NCBI RefSeq assembly: GCF_016920785.2
Contig: NW_024609835.1
Coordinates: 24,369,838 to 24,433,837, forward strand
Length of the DNA stretch: 64,000 nt
Direction of reading: 5' to 3'
Source of the DNA: Ixodes scapularis
Lineage: Eukaryota; Arthropoda; Arachnida; Ixodida; Ixodidae
Within the stretch, counting starts at the first letter, position 1. Every line of letters starts with the position of its first letter. The notes under the pieces were generated by a model. That model did no database searches. It had not been told where the DNA came from and saw only the letters and a program-made list of their open reading frames with translations. The translations under genes and the position numbers were made by a program. Positions 1-11,760 of the stretch are shown piece after piece.

Positions 1-1623
1 TATTTGCATAAAAAACACACACACAAAAAACTTCAGATCGTTGTTGAATTTTACCAGTCACTGAAGCTGTTTTTGCTCACGCAAATGAGCATCCCTCCTA
101 GCCTGGCTTGTAGACAACTAAATCAGCATGGTTTTCTGTTTGGAAGTCTGGGTCGAAAGGAGAGCGTTTTTTTCCTGCCCTTCGCCACAAACGAATGGCC
201 ATGATATGTACTTTGATGTCCTGCCCTGCCAGGAGCCTCGATTCCGCTGACCGCAAAAAGCGACACCTACTTCTGCGGTTTTCCCATTCAGCACGGGGAA
301 TGGGGCGTTCAGGAAGAGTCGAAATGCACAAATAGCAGATCGCCCCCAAAATATATTAGCACGTAATCAACGTTTGCCCCTCCCCCAAAAGGCGCATCTT
401 GAAAGTACCTAAACAACCGCGTGTACATTAGTCATCTAAAGTATTTTGTTAAAATACTAGATACAAATTTCTGAAAGGTTTTGTAAGTTTCTTTATATAT
501 ATTCAACTATATTATTCAATTATAAATGGGACGATAAAAATTAACACTCGGTTACTTTTGTAACATGTACAAACATGAGGTTAAGTGGCGTGTAGAGCTG
601 CAAGGGCAGATCGGAAAGTAGAAACTTTCGGTAAGGCAAACACTGTGCTTGGGTACATTAATATACTCAGAGAAAGTTAACTGGAATAAAGAAAACTCGG
701 ACTAATTATTCTAACTAGTTGTAACTAGTTGAATATTGAGTAGGTCTTATGTGCGAGGGAAAATACGGACAGCCCATTGACAGCATGCATGCATTCTTGA
801 GTAGTAATATGTTTTGTGTAGGTGCGGGCCGTTAGGTCATATATTTCTTCTGTGCTTCAAAAGAGGGACGTTTTGTTCAGCCTTCAATGCGGAAGTGATG
901 GTAGTAGACGTACAATTTCAAAAGGATGACGGGAGTAACCCAATTTTTAAGAGCTTCGAGTTTTTTGGGTTTTTTTTCTTAGTGTAAGCGTGTAACTAGT
1001 GATGGCTCGAATCATAATGGTTCGCTGGGTTTTTTTAGCCGTCCGCAATTTTAGTCAAACTTCAAACCTCGTTGCATAAAATTGGCCGCCTTCTCACAAA
1101 TGAGACGACAGATGAACATTACGTAATAGCGCTCGCCGTTCTCACAGAATTAAAATTATTAAACAAGATGAATGACGAGCGTGACGAGTGAATCGCTATA
1201 TATCACGGGCATTCAAAAGCTTTTGAGAGAGTACAATAGTTGCGTTGTCTGGTAATAATAATAATAAAAAAAGCATAATTGAACTCAGCATGATGTATTC
1301 ATCGAAAGAGCCCGTGTCAAAAACCTGTCTGTAGAAATAAAAAAGAAGTCATCGACCGTGACGCAAAGAAGAGAGCTAAGCACTCTTTTTTATATTGAGG
1401 TCACTGATACGGCGTTAGCGGAAAATGCTTTGTGTAGTTTTTACGGGGTTGTTATTCTTCGATTTTCCACTTTTTTTGATACCAGCGTGTGGAACACTGG
1501 CAGAAAAGGAAGCAGCTGCCTTCAACGAGGTTAAAACGATAGCGCTTTGACAGAATTTATGTACGTTTGGCGTGTGCGCTCTTAAATTAAAGGCGAATTA
1601 AAAAAATTTAAACATTTCTTATC
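1..1623. other. No recognisable gene (upstream flank or intron)
   Basis: I see no exon, RNA gene or element that I can name here. A minus-strand open frame of 83 codons (98-349) exists but has no motif and no supporting context. The missing first exon of the sulfatase gene, which should end just before a Gly-Trp codon pair and encode the Ala-Asp-Asp metal-binding motif, is not found here. It probably lies before base 1. Confidence 0.5.
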
Positions 1624-1775
1624 TTGTGGGTTTCACTCAATACTCATTTAACTTTAACTCCGACAGCAGTATGCTCTACGATCAAATGGCCCCAATCAAT
1701 CAGCGCCCAAAAGTACATCTTCGAGGGACTCGTCGCATGTTGGGGTTTGCTATCAGCTGCCAAACCAATCGCGCA
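1624..1775 (+). repeat. Duplicated flank block A, copy 1
   Basis: This stretch aligns by eye with 58385-58530 in the same orientation. The shared core includes CCAATCAATCAGCGCCCA, followed by related sequence through the CTATCA(G/A)CTGCCA region. It is the most upstream recognisable part of a segmental duplication that also includes blocks B and C and the first visible sulfatase exon. The copies have diverged by substitutions and small indels, so the duplication is not recent. Confidence 0.75.
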
Positions 1776-3734
1776 CATACAAAAAAAAAACAAAAAAAAA
1801 ACTGGTAGTGTGGGACGGAGTTAAATATACATGTAGCGTTTATTTTCCCGAAAAGCCCTTGGGGGAGTCACTAACTATAATCAGGTTGAAAAATACGTTT
1901 CGGTTTAAGAAACAGTCTGCGCTGCTGCACCAAGCACGACGTTTCAACATGCTCGGAGCCACAGCTCAGTCTTTTTTTTTGCTTGTTATTTTTAAAGCTC
2001 AACGTATATTTCCTGCCTCATCATTCTCCGGGCCCCCTCCGTAGATTTCAGCGATTTGCTTTCACCCGTGCTTTGAGGGAATGTGGACGCTCCAGATTTT
2101 TTACAGATTATCAAATGTTTTCAAGTAGAGGACGTGCATATACAGGTTCGAATGGAACAGCGAAGTGTCATTCCTAATTGTTCAATAATGTTAGAAGCAC
2201 CGGTTCTCTTGGCTTTCGCCTCCACGGGAAAGTTCGTGCATGACGCAATGCTATTCGATTCGAACCGGTTTCGGCACACCCCTCGCTTTTTTTTAATATT
2301 TTTTTTATTTTGAAGCAACAAGGACTGCGAAAGGTAAAGTAAATCTACGAGCAAAAAAGCTAGTTCCGATTGAATATACCGGGATCGATCGAGAACATAA
2401 AATCCGGTTTTTCGACCCGCACAAATAAACTACGTATTGCAGAAAGCTGAAATTCAATGAGAGTGTGACGCTAGCGCGCGCGGTTATAAAATTCCAAAGT
2501 TTGAACACACGACGTTGCTTGGATCAAAATATCGAAAAGAAAAAGAAAATTTACCTAGAAGCCTACATCCACCAAAGTCCAATATTCATTAATAGGAATT
2601 GGATGTTTCCGGTGTTTCTAGTCATTAATTTAGCGGAAAAAAGAAACTTGCCCATTAAAAATAAAATATCGCTTGTTTCTTGCTGAAAAGGTGATTTCGC
2701 TAAAATTAATGCTGCAGGCACCCACAATATCAATTTTAGATGTGATAAATATTAAGCTAAGTTCGACGTCGGCTTATAAAAAAATTTTGTTGTTCTTTTG
2801 TACCTGTTGTTCGAGGTAACGTCATGAGCTCAGTGTTTCGCATTTTCTCACCAGCGCTAGCGGACCATTTTCACGGAATTTCAGCTGTAGTGTGTTTTTT
2901 CGGGCCATAAACCGGGTTTTTTAGTTTTTTGATCGAAACCGGTACTCCGAAAAATACCAAGTGGGGATTTTCACACGTTGGTTATTATCAATTTGAACCC
3001 CTAGGCCTTGAAATTGTAATACATAAGACCGGGTTATTTCGTCATGTCGCGTTAAGGCTTTCTAACTGCGAGTTGCGTTTTGAACAGAGAAAACTCAATT
3101 TCATTTCATTCTAATTTCTCCTATTCTATTCTGTAGGCACTGAGAGCCTAAGAAACGCAGGTGTGGTTTATTATGTTCATGCTTCTTGGTTGGTGATTCT
3201 TTCTTCAGCGTGTACTTATCGATGAATACAGCAATCTGATTTGCTGAAGAGCAATAAGACTATGCTCGAGATAAGTCACACCGGTCGATTCTTAAGATGT
3301 ATGTTATCATAAGGTCGAAGTAAGAGACCACAAACTTGATTTCCGCAAAAAGAGTAAAAAAGCAAAAAAAAAAAAAAAGGATTTTATCTTTTGTACCGAC
3401 GGCATACCTTCTGATATTTTCGTTACCCGCACGGACGCGTCATAACCAAACGCGGCTAGTAAACTGGACACGAGCACTGCACCACCGGTTAGATTGCGTC
3501 AAATAGCAATAAATTCGAAAAAAAACAAAAAACAATACTGTGCTTCGCGCTCGTGGTCAATTAGTTGCAAGACGTACACTGCAAAACTCTAGCGATGTTT
3601 GGAGCACATCGCCTGCTTTGGGAAAATTCAAGTCAGGCATTTGTAGTTGATGGATATATCGTTTCTCGAGCGAAGGAAAGAACGTCCGAGAAATTGTTTT
3701 TTGTCACGCAATCAATAAAAAAAACTTAATTTTT
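1776..3734. other. No recognisable gene; AT-rich intron or flank
   Basis: AT-rich sequence with short homopolymer runs and no coding frame with a recognisable motif on either strand. A matching stretch is absent between blocks A and B of the second copy at 58.53-58.64 kb. This stretch is therefore either an insertion in copy 1 or a deletion in copy 2. Confidence 0.45.
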
Positions 3735-3890
3735 TTACAGAGCGTGGGACTTAGAGACAATAAGCGTATCACTTGCTATTTGTCAATGCGCAAATCGTGT
3801 TTTTCAGGTCTTTAGCGTCTTCTGAGCTTCGATATTCGCTGTAATTTCAGAGTTCGATTCCTGCCAAAGGAGTTTTTTTCTCTTTTTTTT
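3735..3890 (+). repeat. Duplicated flank block B, copy 1
   Basis: Aligns with 58636-58735 plus 59056-59110. Shared landmarks are GACAATAAGCGTA, GTCA(A/G)TGCGCAAA, TTCTGAGCTTCGAT and TATTCGCTG. Copy 1 is uninterrupted at the position where copy 2 carries a roughly 320-bp inverted-repeat insertion, so it serves as the empty site for that element. Confidence 0.75.
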
Positions 3891-3929
3891 TTTTTTTTAC
3901 CTATTTTACGGCATTGCCGAGAATTTGGA

Positions 3930-5735
3930 CCGGATCCCGTGTGATCACTCAAAAATACATTGCTTCTACTTTCTCGCTAGAATATATAATTTCTAGGCAC
4001 ATTTTCGATTACGTTGAAAAGGTAAATATCTTAGCGGCAAGTCAGCGTGGATTTAGAAGAGGCCTGTCTACAGTAACCCAGTTGATAAGAATAACGCATG
4101 ATCTTAGTAAGGCAATAAATGACAGAAGTCAGGCAGATGTTTTATCCCTGGATCTTGGTAAAGCGTTTGATAAAGTTCCTTAGAACAAGCTTCTTCTAAA
4201 ACTGAATACTATACTTAACGCAACTGAATTAGTGAAATGGTTAACCTCATACCTTGAGGGAAGAGAACAGTACGTTTATTTTAAAGGTTTCGAATGTGAT
4301 TCCCTTCCCGTTGATTCAGGCGGGCTGTCTTGGAGCCCTTACTTTTCCTATCATATATCAACAATATCACTGAAAAACATAAAGGTCAACATTAGATTAT
4401 TCGCAGACGACTGCGTTTGATACAAGTTAAGTCCTATCAAGACCGAATAGTTTTTAATAATTGCTTAGAGAGGATACAGTCTTGCTGTCGGGAATTGCAA
4501 ATGAAGCTGATTACCTCAAAAACTGCTTCAATGTCCATTATGCGGAAAAAGTGTCCTCTGGTGTTTTCCTATTGCATTGATGGTCAACCTATCCAACACG
4601 TCGAAAAATACAAGCACTTGGGGTTATATTGTAGTAATGAACTATTATGGGACAAACACATTGATTGCATTACAACAAAAGCGACCCAGCTGCTTTGGGC
4701 CTTGAAACGTCTCTTGAAGCACTCTTTCGCCAACAAAAAACCTATAAAACGATATTAAGGCCAATCTTAGAATATGTAAATGTTGTCTGGAACCCGTTCA
4801 CTATAATCAATATTAATAAGCTAACAGGTGTCCAAAGGAAAGCAATACGGTTTGTTTACAACAAATATGAAACGCGAAGCTCCCCTTCAGAAATAATGCA
4901 ATAGGCCAACCTGCTAACATTAAGCGAAAGATCGCGGATAGATAGATTAACGATGCTATTTTAATAATTCAGTGTAAAATAAATATCGACACTTCCAGAT
5001 ACATTACATTTTCAGGCAGATTAAACAACAGATCATCCCATACACGTTCAATACCGGGCTATCAAGTACGATTGGACACATTCAAATACTCCTTTTTTCC
5101 TAGGACCATTTCGAATGGAACAAGCTGCCCGCAGATGTTGCCAATCCATACTCTGTTAACTATTCTATTGATAAAGCCACTGTCTTTTTTTTTTTTTGCA
5201 GAATAGAATTAAATTTGTTTTTCCATGTTTAGATGACTTGTTAGTAGTTATTGTTTTGTATGCTGACTGCTATAAATCTTGCATAATGTTTTAGGCCACA
5301 TTTCTGAACGCTGATGTCACTAATTCTGACTCAGTCGTTATATAACGCGACCACTCCACCCCACCTTACTATACCTGCAGCTGTTACAATGTACCGTCGC
5401 CATTTGGATAATCTTGCACTTGACTCTTAACTTTACGTGTTTTTAGGATTTTTTTGTTTGTTGGCTGGTTTTATTGTTTGTGTTGGTGCACCAAGGGGAA
5501 GACCGATGCGGTGGTTTTTGGGCACCCGAAATAAAGAATAAAAATTGTTATTAATATTAATATTATTAACAATATTTATTGTTTTGTATGCTGGGTGCTA
5601 TTTATATTGTATAATACTTTGGGCCACATAATCCCTGGTATTGAATTGTATTCTTATTATTTGTATTTTAGTGCCTCTCCTACCACGGCCCTTTTGGATA
5701 GGTAGTATTGATAAATAAATAAATTAAATAGAACC
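3930..5735 (+). mobile_element. 5'-truncated non-LTR retrotransposon (CR1/jockey-like LINE)
   Basis: A plus-strand reverse-transcriptase remnant is followed by a 3' region ending in a short (ATAAA)n-type tail near 5713-5735. The corresponding point of the paralogous segment, near 59110-59170, lacks the element, which supports insertion after the duplication or loss from the other copy. The 5' side begins inside the RT domain, as is typical of a 5'-truncated LINE. The element lies in the region upstream of the first visible sulfatase exon. Clade assignment is by style of the RT and tail only. Confidence 0.8.
3960..4960 (+). pseudogene. Reverse transcriptase remnant of the LINE
   Basis: The reading frame is broken into at least four pieces. 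Seen in order: an RT block with QRGFRRGLSTVTQLI and the catalytic-Asp region LDLGKAFDKVP, where a stop follows directly; a block where the usual S-G-V-P-Q-G-S motif is degraded to SGGLSWSP; the F-A-D-D catalytic box in RLFADDCV, again followed by a stop; and a C-terminal block with YKHLGLYCSNELLWDKHI and RPILEYVNVVWNPF. These are standard landmarks of CR1/jockey-type RTs. Stops and a decayed motif show that it is not functional. Confidence 0.82.
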
Positions 5736-5789
5736 CCTTAAGAGAGCCGGCCGCTGCAACTAAGGTAGGAGCTGGAAGGTTGACGTTGC

Positions 5790-6485
5790 TGATTATATGT
5801 GGGGACCTAAAGAATCACAGTATGCGACGTACCACTGGGCGTGACATTTGAGAGTGCTCAGTGGTACAGGTCTGAAAACTCTTTACAGGTATTTACATAT
5901 TTTCAACTTCGTCATCCGCCGAGTTCACTCCGAAGCAATTGGCTATTCTAGGTACTATGCAGGAGAGTGGAAGCTCCAGATGTTTTATCGGTTAGTCGTG
6001 GCCGGCTACATCTAGAAGGGAAAGTTTATCCGCTAAGTTTAGTGGGTAATCACGGGACGTCACAGTGCCATGTGGCATATCGAGTAACACGATGATATAA
6101 ATTTCCTGCTAAATAGAACGCAGGAAGTCAGGCTAAATGTCGCGAAAACACCTTCATTTTCTGAGCTAAATGTATAGAATGTTTATTGTTACGTGACGTC
6201 ATAGTACCACGCACCGCAACAGTGTCACGTGATGTGAGGGATTTTTTCCGGGACATAGCAAGGAACCGGGAATTTTTCTTTAGTCTGACTGGAACGTTTT
6301 ACCCCTTTCTGTTGTGCACAACATACCTAGTCACAAAGTTAGCGTCAAAAGAAAAGAAAACGTAATCGGCAGCATGCGGTTAATTTTATGTTGCTCAGTT
6401 CTTCTCTATCTCGTTTCTAGCCATTCCTGACAATGCGAGCCTGTGTTATTAACTTTTCAGATAAATTTTTCTAGTGTATTTTCAG
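5790..6485 (+). repeat. Duplicated block C, copy 1 (intron ending at the acceptor of the first visible exon)
   Basis: Aligns with 59220-60435, sharing GAATTTTTCTTTAGTCT, CGTAATCGGCAGCATGCGG and the acceptor-side TTTTCAG. Inside are decayed CCGCTAAATTTAGCGG-type units and GTGACGTCA-like motifs related to the TIR repeat family described at 40318-41077. The block leads straight into the exon at 6486, so the duplication included the splice acceptor. Confidence 0.8.
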
Positions 6486-6645
6486 GGATGGGGAGACGTC
6501 AGTTTCCATGGATCCACCCAAATACCGACACCAAATATCGACGTCTTGGCGGGAGACGGTGTCATACTTGACAACTATTACGCTCTGCCGCTCTGCACCC
6601 CATCCAGAGCGGCACTGATGACAGGATTATATCCAATTCACACAG
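6486..6645 (+). CDS. ARSB: Arylsulfatase B-like, first visible exon (formylglycine site)
   Basis: The exon is entered in phase 0 after TATTTTCAG and leaves in phase 1 at ACAG|GTATAT. It encodes residues 1-53 of the visible protein plus the first base of a Gly codon. It opens with GWGDVSFHGS, matching the strand after the metal-binding Asp pair in sulfatases, and contains PLCTPSRAALMTG. That fits the sulfatase signature in which the Cys is converted to the catalytic formylglycine and the Arg stabilises it. The preceding exon, which should supply the first Asp ligands, is not in the window. A second copy of this exon lies at 60436. Confidence 0.95.
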
Positions 6646-6714
6646 GTATATTTAATTCGGACTGTTAGCAAAGAGTTACCGTGTTGTGTACCTGTGTGTT
6701 GTGTACCTGTAAAA
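6646..6714. other. Start of intron 1 of the visible gene
   Basis: Short intron sequence between the donor GTATAT and the truncated end of the gypsy remnant. It contains a short repeat, TGTTGTGTACCTGT then TGTGTTGTGTACCTGTAA. Confidence 0.5.
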
Positions 6715-6729
6715 CGCAGGTGAGGAGGT

Positions 6730-7195
6730 ATTTAAACCTTTGGCATGCTGGCAGAGTCCAACCAGACCCAGTTGACCGTGTTCAAATAAGGCCTGGGAGA
6801 GTGCGAAGAGCACAAGTGGTGTGATGTTGTGACGCGTAACTTGGGCACGCTAGCACTATACACAACTTGTGGCATATCGACGTACGTCAATATTGGCACT
6901 GAGCTATACATAGCGTGCTGTGACCAGGTGCTACGTGCTACGAATCTCGGGGTGCTGTGAGTTGTGCAATGTCTCGAAAACCGCCCTCTGATATGAAAGC
7001 TGTACGAAGGCACGTGGGTGGCCCTTTGACGTACTGCTGGTGATCGTGGATGATCCAAGTGGCAAGGAAGTGTCGCTGAGCGTCAACGATGATTCTTTCT
7101 GCTGCTCTGCCAACAGTTCGCCATCGTCGCACTGTTCTTGGACCATTGCTTAAATGTCTACTTGCAAGGACTGGTGTGAAGTACCCGATACTCAT
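6730..7195 (-). pseudogene. Integrase N-terminal region remnant of gypsy
   Basis: Two overlapping minus-strand frames carry pieces that alternate by frameshift: SLTLSDTSLPLG, then HPRAFVQLSYQRAVFETLHN, then a stretch resembling HP-G-x-x-A-T of the zinc-binding integrase domain. This is the linker between RNase H and the HHCC domain in this gypsy group. It has stops and frameshifts throughout. Confidence 0.6.
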
Positions 7196-7206
7196 GAAAA
7201 GGCGTC

Positions 7207-8280
7207 CTAAGCGGAGTTATAGGATCCTTGAACGTGTTGAATGTCGACTGTAAAGTCGGACATGAATTGAAACTGTCGGATCTCGCGGGAAGAATAGCTG
7301 GTGCGGTTGCCTCTGAAGGCAAAGGAGAAAGCCTTGTGGTAGGCGAGTACGGGAAATTTGATGCCTTCCAGGATGTGCCGGAAGTTCTTCACACTGAAAA
7401 AAAAAAGGCCAACAACTCTAGTTCAAATGGGCTGCACCCAGTCTTCGGTGGCTTTATCTTTTGAGGGAGGAATCCGTGAGGGTGCCAGTCTCCTTCAATG
7501 TACTGCTGTAGGGCGGCGCTTGAGGTATTCGTCATCACACAAAGTAGGGCGTAGACCAGGAATTTCTTGGCAAGCGAGAAATTAGTTACCGATGCGTCTG
7601 ACCATTCGACCGGTGAGTTGGGTGTTTTTTGGGTGCGTAAGAGATCGGTTCGAGGCTATAGAATGTGGGCACAGTCATGTATAAAGTGTCTGCGTAAGTA
7701 CAGAAGGCCAAGGAATTCGCGGAGCTTCCGGAGTGACGTAGACTGCGTAAGGTTACGCACCACTTCCATCTTGTCTTCTACATGGCGTGATGCTGTTTTA
7801 TTTTACACGATGGCCAAGGAATTCGTTGGCCTAGGCGCCGCATACGCACTTGCCTGGGTTGATGACGGCGCCCTAGGACCTGAGGCGCTCGAAGAGGAAC
7901 TGGAGGTGTTCGCGTTCATCGATGGATGAGCTCGCGTTGAGCAGATTGTCGAGGTAGGCGAACACAAAGTCCAGGGCTGGGGACACTTTGTTGAGGAAAC
8001 GCTGGAACGTTTGGGTGGCGCTTCGCAACCCAAATGGCATGCGCACCTATTCGTGTATACCGAATGGCGTTGTAATTGCCGTCTTGAGAATATTGGAGGG
8101 CTCTATTGGGATCTGATAGTACGCTTTAACCAAGTTGACCCCGGTGAAGATATACTTTTCCGCCAGGTTCGCGGTGAAGTCCTGGGTGTGGTGGTTATAG
8201 ATACTGGTCATGGACGGTGATGGCGTTGAGTGCGCGGTAATCACCACAAGCCACCAGTCACCAGCGATGATTTGTGGACG
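7207..8280 (-). pseudogene. Reverse transcriptase and RNase H remnant of gypsy
   Basis: The minus-strand RT block at 8047-8200 contains KYIFTGVNLVKAYYQIPI, the region of the first catalytic Asp, where Asp is replaced by Asn (G-V-N instead of G-V-D). The downstream RT thumb lies at about 7800-8040 in another frame. RNase H C-terminal sequence at 7207-7392 contains AFRGNRTSYSSREIRQFQF and a VQGS motif. Frame changes and the loss of the catalytic Asp show decay. Confidence 0.75.
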
Positions 8281-8582
8281 AGGTGAAGGTATGACGACCA
8301 ATTTTTTGCAGAAGAGCGGATCATTCCCCACCGAATTCACGGCGAACGACGGTGAGACTTTCGCCCGTGAGACGACGAGGCCGCGCGAACATGGGATCAC
8401 AGTGTGATGAGTGACGATCAAGTAATCAGGATGTGATAAGTGACGGAGTGCTGTACCGGTTCTTTCAAGTAGGTAGCTGTCGTCAGCTCGGGAAACTTGG
8501 CTAGCTGTTCCTCGAACGTTGAACTTGGCGGCGGAGGACGTACCTTTGGAGACCACGTAGGATGATGACATGACGTTGACTG

Positions 8583-8753
8583 AAGGGCGATTCACACACT
8601 TGCGTTGAGTCCGACTGAGTGCGAGGGTTGCTACGGCAACAGCTGCGTTGGCTAAAAAAAACGTTTTTTTTTTCGTTTCGTTGAAGTTGACGCAGCAGTT
8701 CGCCATAGCAACTCTCGCACCCGGTCGAACTCAACGCAAGTGTGTGAATCACC
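8583..8753. mobile_element. Small inverted-repeat element (MITE), family 1 copy 1
   Basis: Two arms of about 50 bases are inverted copies of one another. The left arm begins GGGCGATTCACACACTTGCG and the right arm, read on the other strand, begins GGGTGATTCACACACTTGCG. The arms stay similar through GAGTGCGAGGGTTGCTA versus GGGTGCGAGAGTTGCTA. The centre has A and T runs. It interrupts the minus-strand gypsy between the protease and RT regions. It has no coding capacity. A relative with the same TTCACACACTTGC tip lies at 63806-63995. Confidence 0.8.
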
Positions 8754-8990
8754 CTTTGTCTGAGAGGCGAGTCATTGCGTCAGCCAGGCGACGAGAATGT
8801 ATGTCAATCCTGAGTTGAAGTGGCTGAGAAAATCGGCTACCAGAATAGCAACATGAATGCCCGCGACGATAAACACCCACGGAAAATGCCGCCGTAGGCC
8901 AAGGTTGATGGTCAGGGCATGTTGTCCCTACGTGGCAATCGACAAACTGTTGACGTCTCGAAGCAGGGACGTTTGAACGAGGCAACGTTT
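8754..8990 (-). pseudogene. Aspartic protease remnant of gypsy
   Basis: In one minus-strand frame the stretch resembles the C-terminal half of a gypsy retropepsin: a basic LGLRRHFPWVFIVA-type strand followed by A-D-F-L-S-H-F, which matches the I-I-G-A-D-F-L region. The active-site D-T-G half upstream is not intact. Assignment is from the strand pattern and its position between gag and RT. Confidence 0.6.
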
Positions 8991-9329
8991 ATCAGCTGTT
9001 GAATCTGGAAGAACGCTCCGAATCTGGAAGAACGCTCCAAGAGGAACCGGTGGCCACCGACGCGATCCATGACGCAAAACAACTGGCTCTTTTGTGAACC
9101 GGGATTACCCGCCGCTTTGCCGTGCGGTTTTCTTGCCACGAACACGGCGGGGTGCACTTTCGGGGTACAGGTTTGAAAGTGTGGTGTTATCAGCACTGGC
9201 CACCGTCTGCTGACACAGGAGCTGAAGAACCGCAGCGGGAGCCTGGTCTCCGACCAGAGGTGGGCCGCTGAAAAGCAGGCGGGCGCTAGTTGCCAACCGC
9301 TGTGTCAAAGCGGCTGAGTCGGGCAGCTA

Positions 9330-9840
9330 TGTCCTTAGAAGGCGGAGCAGGGTCAGTGCTCTCCACTTGTTATGGTGGAAATGGCGACTATGCAAAGTGC
9401 GGAGCACTCGGCAATACGGTCCGCCAAGTAAACCAGGCGCTTCAGAGGGGCGCTGCAAAGACGGCGACCATGTTGTTCAGCAAACACTGCAAAAACAGCT
9501 CACGTAGCAGCGATGTGTCCGCGTTCGAAGTCGCGTTGCCCAGGAGTTGTCGCATGTGACGCAGCAGCTGCGAAGGTCGCTGATCACCGAGTTCATGCAT
9601 GTTGAGGAGGTGCTGAAGGCGACTGCAATCCGACATGGTCTTCCGCGCGAGAACGCGCGGAAGACATGGACGTCGGGGGGGGGGGGGGGGGGGGGGGGGG
9701 GTGCGGTCGCGAGAATATTCTCGAGCTTGTCGGCGACCTGGTCTGGCAGCGGCGAGACGACACGAGATTCCTCGTGGCATGTGACCTGATGCGGTGCAGT
9801 TGGAATCGCGACTCCATTTATGCAAACCAGACCTTGGCAT
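9330..9840 (-). pseudogene. Gag remnant of gypsy
   Basis: A minus-strand frame of 132 codons contains HELGDQRPSQLLRHMRQLLG and LLRELFLQCLLNNM, which follow the L-G-D-x-x-P-S-x-L-L-R pattern common in gag of this arthropod gypsy group. An uninterrupted proline run in the frame comes from the G-tract at 9675-9701 and looks like repeat expansion, not ancestral protein. The N-terminus and zinc region cannot be delimited. Confidence 0.65.
9675..9701 (+). repeat. Homopolymer G tract (27 bases)
   Basis: An uninterrupted run of G inside the gag remnant of the gypsy element. It is a potential quadruplex former and a likely site of length error in assembly. Confidence 0.95.
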
Positions 9841-9870
9841 TCTTTGTCTGAAATGGCGGCAGCTTCAGTC

Positions 9871-11760
9871 GGATTGCCGCAAGTGATTCTGGTCGATTGG
9901 AATCTTCAGCAGCCTGCCCGGTGTCCGCTGAAGGCATGGTGAGATGTTGTGCGGAACCGTGTATATATAGTCAGCCGTCTAGGGTTAACACTTTATGGGT
10001 TAAACCCGAGCCACATTCGCGTCAAAACTGTCCTATCCGACGTACGAACTGTCAAAAATATGGCTGCTTCAACTCGCCGCACACGACAGTTCGGGATGCA
10101 TGCCTCCGACGTATCGTTGCGTTGAGCTCCGTCCAGTTCCAGGTATCCCCCTACGGGATGGATGAATGGTTGCTAACAGATGTATTTATGACAGGGGGTA
10201 GCCTGCGCCAGCTGGCCTAGAAACCAAGATTTTTATTCCTCCCCTTGCCCTTCGTGGCTTTCCTAATTTCAAAGCAAACAAAACATCTTTATTATATTTT
10301 ATTCAATTGTGCATGTTGAAGAATAACTTGAGGATACGTTTTAGCTCAAAGCCACTTAATCACGATGGAGCGGAACAGACCTTAGCAGCCATCTCAGCAA
10401 AGCGAGCACTGCGTAGAAATCACGTGATACGCACCCTGCGCATTGCTGCGTCTTTCCCGAATTTCACGTGACACTCGCAGGGCATTATAATGGCCCGCAG
10501 AGTCCACTGCTGTGTGTCGTGAAATGAAACTGAGTATATTCGCCTCTCGATCGGTCCCAGAATACCGTCTTGCTATGGACGCGCGAAAGCAGCAGCTCGT
10601 TTTGTGCGCGCGGGAAAACTCCATGGTGTCAGTTGCCTTCACGACGGCGACTCGCGTGATGCACCGCATCCGCTTCCCCGGGCCGCGTAGCACCTCCTCT
10701 CTCCACCGGTCTGATAGTCGCGTGACAACGTGACGTACGCGCCATCTGTGCTTCCATTGGCTGCGGCGCTTCGACAGTCGGACATCCGTGCGCCGAGTAT
10801 CGGGCAAATTTGTAGCATGCCGGAGCCGGGCATGGGACAAAACTGTCGTGTCTGACGGTCGTTGTGACAGTGCGCACGTCGGATCGGCCAGTATTACGAC
10901 GCATATCTCGCGCTTTATACTACGAAAATGAAAGACATCCGACTCTTTCGCGAAAAGCCAAACTGTTCTGTTTATTCTCTTTCGAAGAAAGGTTGGTCAT
11001 TGTGGGAAGCGTCTGGGGAATCTTGTTCCTTGAACTGGCGGCTGTCTCTTTTGCCTCGCCACCCCCCTCCCCCCCTCTCCCCCTTCTTCGCGACGTTGTC
11101 TTTCCCGGCGGCGTTCCCAGGGCGCAGCTCTCGGCTCGCACGCGATCATGTTGCTCGCTGCTCGGAGCCCGCGGACCACCTGTCGCCAACTGGGCGGACG
11201 CCGTCTCCTGGTGGTAGCGGATACCACCAGAGTCATATCAAAACTGTCTGCAGACGGGTTCGAAGCATACATAGGAATGAAACAAACAAGCTTTAAACAT
11301 GGTTGAAGAGCGCCCGAAGATAATTCTGTAGTCATGTGTGCAGTGAAGTCCTTGTCTTATACCTGTACATGATGTCTGAGCAGGGCGACTTCGGCCGGAG
11401 GATTTGGGCAGCGATACATCTCGCAACTTGTAACTGGTTTATCTGATTGAATCGGATTAACCAGTTACAGGCTCGTATATCTACGGCTCGTATACCGAAT
11501 GCATCGTGAGACATTTTTACCCGTGGACCTTACATGGTTGTACCATTTTACTCGGTGCACAGCAACTTGCCACCAAAGGCACCAGAGCCTGCCGTTGAAA
11601 AACTTGAGCAAGTTTACAGAACCTAACACTAAGTTATAGACTGTACCTTGAGCCTCAAGTCAATATTATGGTTTAGTACAGCAAAAATATTGAAAAAAGC
11701 AAACAAACAATAAACGACAATAATTTCTTAAACAATGGTTACTTTTCCTGGTTCTTTCAG
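9871..11760. other. Intron sequence, no gene recognised
   Basis: Mixed unique-looking and GC-richer sequence. The part just above 9870 may hold the 5' LTR of the gypsy remnant, but no second copy allows it to be defined. A small inverted repeat lies at 11429-11467, where TAACTGGTT pairs with AACCAGTTA. Longer open frames at 10394-11335 overlap on both strands, lack motifs and are taken as chance. The end is a good splice acceptor (GGTTCTTTCAG). Confidence 0.5.

Larger units (their letters stand above)
6715..9870 (-). mobile_element. Decayed Ty3/gypsy retrotransposon, minus strand
   Basis: Reading the minus strand from 9870 down gives the order gag, protease, RT, RNase H, integrase start, all broken by frameshifts and stops. 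The element ends abruptly near 6715 in the integrase core, at a point where the sequence resembles the G-P-L-P-P region after the first catalytic Asp. I found no LTR pair, so it is a truncated old copy. It differs from the younger gypsy at 16772-21870 in its protein motifs and represents a separate family. It carries an inverted-repeat element at 8583-8753. Confidence 0.8.

Noticed and set aside
98..349. 83-codon minus-strand frame as a gene
   Set aside because: No motif, no splice context and no start context; may be a common repeat but cannot be supported.
1..6485. First exon of the sulfatase (signal peptide and Asp-Asp motif)
   Set aside because: Searched by eye for an Ala-Asp-Asp-Leu ending at a GT donor in phase 0; none found, so it is presumed upstream of the window.
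8047..8706. 219-codon minus-strand frame taken as one gene
   Set aside because: Its N-terminal part is the MITE at 8583-8753 and the rest is gypsy RT remnant; it is a chance fusion.
10394..11335. Overlapping frames of 70-150 codons on both strands
   Set aside because: Both strands open because of GC-richer composition; no recognisable domain.
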